NCBI GenBank assembly: GCA_026315105.1
Contig: CM048750.1
Span: 163,026,549-163,090,548, forward strand
Source of the DNA: Locusta migratoria
Lineage: Eukaryota > Arthropoda > Insecta > Orthoptera > Acrididae
Reading direction: 5' to 3'
Length of the DNA stretch: 64,000 nt
The position numbers were made by a program, and so were the translations under genes. The stretch's first letter is position 1. Every line of letters begins with the position of its first letter. The notes beneath the pieces are model-generated. The model was not told the origin of the DNA and ran no database searches. It saw only the letters and a list, made by a program, of their open reading frames with translations. Positions 56,862 to 64,000 of the stretch are shown here, in pieces.

Positions 56862-56879
56862 TAGGGGGGGGGGGGGGGG
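56862..56879 (+). promoter_or_regulatory. Polypurine tract of the Gypsy element
   Basis: ggtaggggggggggggg-type run immediately before TGATGTGG of the 3' LTR. It would prime plus-strand DNA synthesis. The run of about 16 G is longer than usual and may have expanded by slippage. Confidence 0.6.
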
Positions 56880-57408
56880 CTGATGTGGCAACAAGTATTC
56901 AACAGATGTGGTCAGCTGATCCACAGTGTAATGAATGAAGTTTGCACACCTTCCGCTTGGGGCACTGCCTTGTGCTATTATTCCTTGTCGGGGAGCAACA
57001 CTCCATGAAATAATTAAATTTCTTTTGTTTAATATAACTGTGTTCTTTTGCTGTCTTTTATGATACATAGTTTTCAGAATGATGTTGAAGAATAAAGTTT
57101 GTTATTTGCTGCACCTACTGCCTTGTTCTTCTGTATCTGGAAGACAGATGTATTAATTATAGAAAGTAGTTAAATTATATTACAGTGTACTGGAGACTCC
57201 GCGTGATTTACATGAAACAGGTCGTCGATCTTTTACCACTATGGAGTACTGCTTCGTTTCTTTTGATAAGGGCAACAATAGATACTGATCTACGTAGTCT
57301 GCCTAGTGTCAAGATTCAATTACAAATCACTAAACATCTGAAACATTGATCAATATAAATTAAGATTGCTTACCAGAGAATGTTTGAAACAAACTTTTCT
57401 TACTGCAG

Positions 57409-57586
57409 AATCAAAATCTTGGCTTTAAGTAAATTTTTTCAAAAAGCGAGATGTCTGCTGTCTTATTCTAAGCATAAAAAAGCTGACACTTACACACACT
57501 TGCTCATGAAAAATGTATTGATGTGTTTCTATGAATATTTTACAATTTTCGATTTCATGAGTAGGCAGACTGTAATAGCCCACTGA
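57409..57586 (+). CDS. Candidate terminal exon of unrecognised plus-strand host gene
   Basis: A strong acceptor (aaacttttcttactgcag) precedes the only open frame, which ends in TGA at 57,584-57,586. It encodes IKILALSKFFQKARCLLSYS, then KKADTYTHLLMKNVLMCFYE and FTIFDFMSRQTVIAH. It enters in phase 2, while exon 53,600-53,813 leaves in phase 1, so an exon is unseen between them or one call is wrong. The two other frames stop quickly. Confidence 0.4.
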
Positions 57587-58616
57587 AAGTATGATGTAAA
57601 CTCAGATTTGCCCACATTCAGAAAGACTCAATAGCTGTCTGCAACCAACATGAGTGGCCGCATTCATGCATGGTTCCCATTATTCACTGTGCCTTGCCAG
57701 ATAAAGCAGGAACAGGTAACACCTGAGAGGTATTATTAACAAAATAACCTTGCTTAAGCTCAACTGTTAAGCTTACAAACTACCACAGCTATATCTTCAG
57801 CCATTTTATCTAACTTGTGCCTCAAGTTAGACTGAATCAACTTTGTATTGGTTTTGAAGTGTGGCCTACAGCTTTTACCATGTTGAATTTCAAGTCTTAT
57901 TTTATAAGTGCGGCTTAGATTCGGGTATATTCTTGAAAATCAAGTTTCCGGTTTTAGGTGTGGCTTAGATTTGGGTAAATACAGTATTTTGCAAAGCCAT
58001 TGGGCTTAGCCATTAGTGATTATCAAGAAACCATATAGCAAGCTCCATCTTTGGGGCAATTTCAAGGTGACAATTAATACACAGACCCACTTTCCCCACT
58101 CTATGTCCATAAGAACTGATGCACCATCAACCATCAGTAGTTTGCTCCCACTGCCTTCCTTCTCTGCAGGTGCCACTCTATTGTGTATTTACTGCTCAAA
58201 ACTCTGTGTGCCATCTGCTCCTGCAGATATTGTTCTTGAGTGTTCTGTTTTTGGTCCATGTCAACTGGTTGGGTTCCATTAGAAAACCATTTCTGTTTGG
58301 GTCTTTCTCGAATATTCTGATGATAATCCAGTCTACGTGGCAGTGCATTTAAGGTTTAGGCCAATAAGCTGAAGAGTTCTGCATTTATTGTGTTTTATAT
58401 AGATCCAGTGCAGGATCCCTAGCTTTATTCAGCTGGAAGTCCATCTTCCAATCAATTAAGTGTTCTGTTAGTCATATCAGAATCAACTCCCTCACGACAC
58501 TATCCCAATGTCTGAGCATCTGGGATATGATTTTACTCTCTTCATAGCACATGAAACATTCAATATCCTCTCAGTGATCAGTAATGGCTGATATGGTTGC
58601 AAGTGCCAGAGGAGTG
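57587..58616. other. Unassigned, with a short diverged tandem pair
   Basis: Two similar phrases, gcggcttagattcgggtata (57,911) and gtggcttagatttgggtaaa (57,961), end in a form seen at the edges of some pogo/Tigger-like elements; that link is a guess. No gene is seen. Confidence 0.3.
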
Positions 58617-59100
58617 TCACATTGATGTTTTGGCATCAGATGTAAATGTAAGATGTACCACATTGGAAAGGTGTGCAATAGATTTCTTTTTCGAACAGAT
58701 ATCACACTCAATATTCTCTTGAAGTAGACTGATCTTGGTTAGTGGGCAGCATATACAATGGATGATGTACTTCCTCAGTATCCAACAGGCTTTCGCAGAT
58801 ACCCATACCTTGGGATAATCTTGAATTTCTTCCTTGTTCTGTGATAAAGTGTTTGGATGAGTGGTCTTCTCAAAGAGCTTAGTAATGTAACCATTTCTGC
58901 AAAACACTAAGTCTAAATATTTCATATTTGCCATTAATCTGTCTTCTTTGTGGAGGAAATCCAGTGAGAAATCAGCATAGTTTTTATCCAGGAAATACAA
59001 CCAATAATATGATGTCTCCAGGGGTTGCAATTTGGCCCTGATGAAAGTCCAAGGATGCTGCAGCTTGTGATGTTGCCCAGTCATTATTCAGTGAATGAAT
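58617..59100 (-). pseudogene. Penelope-like RT/linker relic, third subfamily
   Basis: The 155-codon frame reads FLDKNYADFSLDFLHKEDRL, MKYLDLVFCRNGYITKLFEK and WILRKYIIHCICCPLTKISL, then CDICSKKK. This is the RT thumb and the linker leading to the GIY-YIG domain in Penelope-like elements of the ILRKxxI...RPLTKI type. The catalytic RT motifs and nuclease are missing. The neighbouring frame 58,984-59,229 may be its upstream part. Confidence 0.6.
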
Positions 59101-59459
59101 TACAATGAGAAAATCACTAACTTCCTCATATTCTGGCATATAGATTACGGGATTATGATCCAACATATGGAGTGGATAGGAATGTTGTTGCTGAAGGCAG
59201 CAGGCATTCCAAATGTACTGGCCAAACAATTATAATCAAGTGGCCATCAAGGCTGTGAACTACCTAAAAAAAGTACACAAGAAAGGGGTACAACAGCATA
59301 CAATATTCTGCAACATTGGGGCAACATACCAACATGGTAAGTACTGGAAGAAACTGCTGAACCCATATTGGAAAGCCCACTCACAACATCTGAACATACA
59401 TTTGAGTGTATTGAAGAACAGTTCAAATTTCTGAGAGCACTAAAAGGTGGGCAAAATCA

Positions 59460-60020
59460 AAGGCAAATAGAAAAAGAATGAGACTGCAAAATTCTAATCG
59501 AATCTACTACTCAATACAAAATTTTCTAGGGGCTAAAGAAAAACTGAACTAAAATTATATAATACAAATATCAGATCAGTTCTAACATATGGGGCACAAC
59601 CTGGAGTCTAATAACAAAAACAGTACACCAGGTTAAAGTTTTTCAAAATAAAGTTTACAGGATAATCTTTGGTCCATATTACAATACTGAATGACAATTC
59701 TGGAAGAGAAGACACAAGACAGAAAGCCACATTTTACCCCAAATATCCAACAATAGTGAACATAATAAATGTAAGACGACTTCAACAGGCTGACTATCTA
59801 ATGAGAATGAAAGACGACCAAATTATGTCAATAATATTCAGGGATTTGTCATATGGTAAAAGGCCAATGGAGAGACACAGGAGCACTTGGCTCAATGAAA
59901 TGGACAATATATGCAAAAGAATGGGAGTAAATAGGTGGCAAGACACAGCACAAGACAGGAGCATCTGGAGGAATCATGTGAGATCTGTAAGGGAACTTAA
60001 AGAGGTCTTTAGAAGCTGCC
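59460..60020 (+). pseudogene. RTE-like reverse transcriptase C-terminal relic
   Basis: Around 59,560 the DNA encodes KLYNTNIRSVLTYGAQ, the thumb phrase of RTE-type RT. 59,669-60,010 continues with NIINVRRLQQADYLMRMKDD, SYGKRPMERHRSTWLNEMDN and VNRWQDTAQDRSIWRNHVRS, the conserved C-terminal tail. The catalytic part is absent upstream. A (CTA)n tract follows at about 60,035-60,062, where an RTE 3' tail would be. Confidence 0.7.
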
Positions 60021-60034
60021 TTCTCCTCCTCCTA

Positions 60035-60062
60035 TTACTACTACTACTACTACTACTACTAC
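60035..60062 (+). repeat. (CTA)n microsatellite
   Basis: About nine CTA units directly after the RTE C-terminal coding. RTE elements often end in short tandem repeats, so this may be the element's tail. Confidence 0.75.
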
Positions 60063-60339
60063 TGTTCATCACATCTGTAACTCGGTGGACTTGACTGTCT
60101 TAAGGGTAGAGGTGTCTCAGAGTTTTGAGTGCCTGTTTATCATGGTCAAACTGAACCACTTGGAAATGGCACAAATAAGTTTTATGATGCTTTGCTGGAG
60201 CTTTTCAGGTATACAGTAACATCAAATTGCTTATTACTGTGAACAGACAGAGGGAGTAGGCATGGATAGTCTCTTCTGTTCAGTGGTTGCCAATAATGTA
60301 TGTAGAAATGTTGGTTCCCATGTGCCAAGTTTTGAGTAG

Positions 60340-61300
60340 CTCGTGTCAGGTGGGAGAAGTGGCATGTGCAGTGAAACAGGCACTGAAGTCACAACGATCA
60401 TTTTGAATAGCATGCTATCAAGATCCATCCCAGGCTGTCCTCATAACCTTAAGCCCCTTATAAGGACTAACAACTCAATTAATTCACCTTCTTACATGTC
60501 CAAAGCCACATACTTCCATCTTCTACCTTATTCCAAAGATCAACAAACTCAATCACCCTGTCTTTCCCATACCTGCAGGCTTCAAATTATCCTCTGAATG
60601 AATATCATGAGAAATGAAGATTAGTGTTTAATGTCCCCATTGACAGCATGGTCACTAAGAGACCAAACACAAGCTCAGATTATTATTATTATTATTTGTT
60701 ATGAATGGGGAAGGAAATAATCTGTGCCCTTTGAAAGGAACCAACCCAGCATATGAGTGGAAAAACTCATGGAAATCATCGAGAAAGTAAATCTGGATGG
60801 CCAGAGGTAGGTTTGAAGCACCATCCTCCCAAATGTGAGTCCAGTTTGCTAACACTGAGACACCTTGCTTGGTGAATATTCATCAGTCTTGGTTGACCAA
60901 CATCTGCAACTATAGTACAAAGACTCCCCTTCTATATTCAAGGCACTGACTATTTTCTGAGTCATCTAAAATCTGCAATTGTTCTATCCCAACACCCACC
61001 ATTCTGGTCACCACAGTTGCCACTTCATTCTAAACCAACATTCCTGATGCACATGATGTGTCTAATGTTGAACATTACCTCAACAAGCTCCCACCAGATT
61101 TCCAACATATTACATCCTTCCTGATCACTTATCAACTTTATACTCACAAACCACTACGTTATCTTCAATGGGCAGACATACAAACAAGTCATGGGAACAA
61201 CCATGGGAATCAGGAGGGCTCTTTTCAATGTCAACTTACTCATGGGTTGCTTAGAGGAGCTATCCTGGAATCCATAAGCCTTCATCAGATAGCTTGATTC
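60340..61300 (+). pseudogene. Penelope-like RT relic, fourth copy (plus strand), split by a SINE
   Basis: Before the SINE (to 60,600) the sequence encodes a broken form of the F-Y-L-L-P-K-I-H-K-x-N-H-P motif (TYFHLLPY). After it, frames give NVEHYLNKLPPDFQHITSFL and then, with a shift, FNGQTYKQVMGTTMG (the G-I-A-M-G-T region) and LLMGCLEEL. Order and spacing match the RT of the copies at 28 and 50 kb, but the sequence is more diverged. The catalytic FIDD part lies beyond 61,300 and is not found. Confidence 0.65.
60655..60880 (-). mobile_element. SINE (second family), inverse orientation
   Basis: On the minus strand: gcaaggtgtctcagtgttag (A box), ggtgcttcaaaccta (B-box position, mutated), catccagatttactttctc, ggttggttcctttcaaaggg, then a (aat)n tail on the left. 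It lies inside the Penelope RT relic. Confidence 0.7.
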
Positions 61301-61314
61301 AAAAAGTAGAAAGG

Positions 61315-61560
61315 AGTATTAGGGTTTAACATTCCAACAACATGGTCTTTAGAGGCAGTGCATACATTCATATTGTTTTTATTATGATTGGGAAGAAACT
61401 CAGCTGTGCATTTTCAGAAGAACCATTCTGGCATTTGCCTAGAGAAGTTTATGTAAATTACAGAAAACCCAAATCTGGATGGTTGTATGCAGATTGGAAC
61501 TTCCATCCTTCAGAATGCAAGTCCAGCATGCTAACCACTGTGCAACCTCACTCAGTGGGA
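61315..61560 (-). mobile_element. SINE (second family), inverse orientation
   Basis: On the minus strand: tgaggttgcacagtggttag (A box), the mutated B box gaagttccaatct, catccagatttgggttttct, gccagaatggttcttctgaa, and ending ggaatgttaaaccctaatac. Confidence 0.7.
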
Positions 61561-62350
61561 TTTGGTTTAAATACTTTCATGAAATCTCTGCCTTGTAGAC
61601 TCATGATGAGGCTGACCAGTTAAAACTTTGTGGTTATTTAATATTTTTCCCGATTAAATTTTACACTGTCCTAATGTGAGTTTCTTTATATTGAGCTCAC
61701 CCTCACCAAGGGTAAGCTTCACACTTCTGTTTACATTAAACATGTAAAACAAACAACAGCACTTACATTTTGACAGTTACCATTATTTTCACATCAAATG
61801 ACACTTCCCATATAGCCTTGCCATTCTAGGCAAACATATATGTTAACATACAGAATCTTTACAGTGAATCACTACTATCCTTACCTCAGTTTTCAATGGA
61901 TGTAATTAACCCACTAGCTTAGTAAAAAAGGAAATTTCCTAGGCCATCGCATTCAATCCTGAATACTGTTGACAAAAAAAAAAAGCTTTAGGAATACAAC
62001 TCTTGTCACTCAGAAGCAATCTCCACATTGTCTTGGTCACATAGTATGCATTTATTTCCATACCCTATGGCTGCTACCCCTGTCACCACCCCTGCTGTAA
62101 GACTTGCCCTATTCAGCCTTCGATCACTACCTATTAATACCCCTGTAATTGGCAAAACTTAAATTTTCCAGCACATTCTCCCTATTACATGTAAAAATGT
62201 GGAATTGTTTCATAAAATGTTGAGTCACATTGGTAATATATGTTTTACCACTCCATTCTGGCTTGGTGCTACAAATGTGTTTTTATTTTATTTTTTATTT
62301 TTTTATTCCCACAATCTGTTTTTATAATAGTAAATTAATAATAATATACT
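61561..62350. other. AT-rich intron-like sequence
   Basis: No gene or repeat family is recognised. Confidence 0.3.
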
Positions 62351-62490
62351 TCTCATTCTTGGTGCATCATCAGATTGTCTTAAACTATGAAGGCCAAATT
62401 TTAATTCAGAATTGAGGATTGGAACTGGTTTTAATCATGACTAACGCAGCCTTCACAGTTTAAGACAAGCCAAAGATGCACCAAGAGAAC
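62351..62490. repeat. Imperfect 42-bp-arm hairpin
   Basis: The left arm (tctcattcttggtgcatcat, cagattgtcttaaac) pairs with the right arm (gtttaagacaagccaaagat, gcaccaagagaac) around a loop of about 55 bp. AT-rich flanks extend the symmetry weakly (aataatata/tattattaaa). It could be a small MITE. Confidence 0.55.
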
Positions 62491-63128
62491 AAAACACCTC
62501 ATTATTAAAATAATAATAAAAGAAATAAAATAATAATAATAAATAAAACATTACAAAAGAGACTACTTTTATTCCTAGTCACAATGGAAATTTGCCCAGG
62601 AACAATGAGTTGAAATCAAGAGAAACTTTTTCAAACATTTCTAGTTTCAAACAAAGTAGCCCTTATGAAAATGGTTACAGTAAAATTTGGCAAACAGTTC
62701 ATGCATGTTTCTTAAATACATTCTGTATAAATTTCATCAAACATGTATAGGCTACTGCTGAGCTAGGACTTCTTGGTATTTGAAATGAAATGCCCATTAC
62801 AAATTTAATGTAGGCATAGTTTGCAGATTTTTGTACTTATTCTTCATAAATTACATTCTTGCTATAAAATAAGCAATAGAGCTGGGGCTGCAACTTTAAT
62901 CTTTATATTTTGAATGTTGTCTTCATATATCAGAAAACACATTTTAATACAATTTCATGGTATATTATTTGCAATATATAATACCTAAAGCAAGAAATGC
63001 ATGTTGTTTATTAATATACTTCAATGGCATGTACTGTGTCAGTAATACAACCTGCTTAACAACATATTTCTATATAACTATCATCTCAAAGAAAAACTAT
63101 AATAAAATATTTTGGATATCTGACAAAC
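62491..63128. other. AT-rich intron-like sequence
   Basis: No feature is seen before the exon donor at 63,127-63,128. Confidence 0.3.
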
Positions 63129-63293
63129 CTTTATAGCAATCATAACTTCTTTTTCTCTATAATATGCTGCTGCAGCTCTTCCAACACGGCCACCTCTATA
63201 CATAGGATACATAGGTGCACCTTCAATGTTTAGTCTCATACTTTGTACAAGTGGTGGAAAATCAAAAACACTGTCATCACTGCAGGCAAGAGC
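63129..63293 (-). CDS. Exon of unrecognised minus-strand host gene
   Basis: This is the clearest host coding segment. It has exactly 55 codons, open throughout in phase 0, with acceptor gttttctatatag and donor ATAAAG|gtttgt on the minus strand. It encodes ALACSDDSVFDFPPLVQSMR, LNIEGAPMYPMYRGGRVGRA and AAAYYREKEVMIAIK. The Gly/Arg stretch RGGRVGR and the helix that follows look conserved. It joins in phase to exon 52,532-52,692. Earlier exons would be to the right of the window. The gene identity is unknown to me. Confidence 0.7.
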
Positions 63294-64000
63294 CTATATA
63301 GAAAACAATATGAAAAATAATAATAGCAATTATTTGGTTGCTCTAAAAACTGCTCTTTAATAGACTGCTATGTACACTAATGAGATATTTCAGCTTAATA
63401 ATAATAAATAATATCTACTTACACTCTGAAGGTGGCAACAAATCAAAATTTAATAAATAAGCACTACAGGTATTGGAGTATTTGTTAAAACTTAAAATGC
63501 TGAGTTTTAGAATGTGATTTAGTACTATTTATGATATCCTGCTCAAAAAAGTTATATGTCAAATGCTTATCTCTTGCATATGTTCTGGGAAGGAAAGTAC
63601 AACCTTTCCTTTCTGAAATGTGACGCAGTAAGACTATCTGCATTCAGTCCATACAGCTGTACCTGTTTTAGACTGCAAGAGGAAGCACTTACTCATATCA
63701 ACTGTTCCCACATACTTGGTTCAACTACTTTAATGCGAACACTGCCTATGTTCTATGTCATCTCACAATACCCACTCATAATCAGTACTATCAGTGGGAG
63801 GCATGAGAAAAAGTGCAATTATCGCAATGTGCCTGACAGTGCATGCATGGCATTAAAATGTTCAAAAATATGATTCTTTCAGGGGTCTATATCTCTTTTT
63901 CTATTCGTCACAGAGACAATGGGTAGACTGTTTTGGATACCCCTTGACCCAGTGATCAGTTGTATACATTGCAGTAGTATTGGCATGTGTAGCTAACCTA
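63294..64000. other. Intron-like, with an unassigned 105-codon plus frame
   Basis: The plus frame 63,556-63,873 (LLHMFWEGKYNLSFLKCDAV; LQEEALTHINCSHI) might be the Cys/His tail of a LINE RT, since E-E-x-x-x-H-x-x-C patterns occur there, but I cannot support it. Confidence 0.3.

Larger units (their letters stand above)
53975..57145 (+). mobile_element. Second Gypsy-type retrotransposon, 5'-truncated
   Basis: Plus-strand order: RT (53,975-54,600), RNase H (54,626-55,150), integrase region (55,640-56,420), C-terminal chromo-like segment (56,420-56,698), polypurine tract (56,862-56,879) and 3' LTR starting TGATGTGGCAAC (56,881) with AATAAA near 57,091. Gag, protease and 5' LTR are absent. Foldback C sits between RNase H and integrase. 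The LTR end near 57,145 is approximate. Confidence 0.8.

Noticed and set aside
63556..63873. 105-codon plus frame
   Set aside because: Vague likeness to a LINE C-terminal Cys/His motif only.

Overview
This is repeat-dominated nuclear DNA from a large insect genome. The dispersed repeats are most like those I know from orthopterans such as Schistocerca: tRNA-headed SINEs, a non-LTR family ending in a TACATC-rich tail, and Penelope-like ends with a CCTGA(A/C)GA...GAAA signature. That assignment is from memory of repeat style and is an inference. There is no operon, Shine-Dalgarno site or other prokaryotic signal. Almost every long reading frame is a broken transposon protein.

Host genes. Five short pieces on the minus strand (63,129-63,293; 52,532-52,692; 31,301-31,441; 17,835-17,966; about 8,059-8,081) have splice acceptors and mostly compatible phases. 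They look like exons of one protein gene running right to left through the window with introns of roughly 10-20 kb. Three plus-strand pieces (52,086-52,341; 53,600-53,813; 57,409-57,586) look like exons of a second, antisense gene whose exons interleave with the first. I recognise neither product.

Mobile elements, left to right. 1-4,511: I-superfamily LINE copy 1, endonuclease deleted. 4.85-6.4 kb: RTE-like reverse transcriptase. 6.4-7.0 kb: Penelope endonuclease piece. 8.3-9.3 kb: Penelope-type end and Tc1 relic. 12.4-15.7 kb: two piggyBac relics, a hammerhead-like motif and an RTE endonuclease piece. 16.2-17.4 kb: SINEs. 18.34-19.89 kb: non-autonomous Helitron. 22.1-24.0 kb: LINE copy 3 carrying a foldback insertion. 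24.19-26.42 kb: nearly complete mariner-like element with long inverted repeats and an apparent transposase intron. 26.7-29.7 kb: Penelope copy 1. 29.7-30.4 kb: foldback with a nested SINE. 32.16-33.67 kb: second mariner-like element with TA duplications. 34.1 kb: Helitron end. 37.2-42.57 kb: LINE copy 2. 42.57-45.4 kb: Gypsy element. 48.6-50.9 kb: Penelope copy 2. 52.7-53.5 kb: third mariner. 53.98-57.1 kb: second Gypsy with another foldback inside. 58.6-61.6 kb: Penelope and RTE relics with SINEs.

Most interesting theme. Several insertions (22.9, 29.7, 51.4 and 55.2 kb) share one architecture: a 10-16 bp target-site duplication, inverted copies of a Penelope-type end, and a short tail on one side only. 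Their arms carry a motif resembling a minimal type I hammerhead ribozyme core (CTGANGA, short helix II, GAAA, tiny helix III). The arm sequences fall into at least three families, so the architecture is shared while the sequence is not. Inverted pseudo-LTRs with a one-sided extension and hammerhead motifs are both described for Penelope-like elements, so I read these as short non-autonomous Penelope derivatives.
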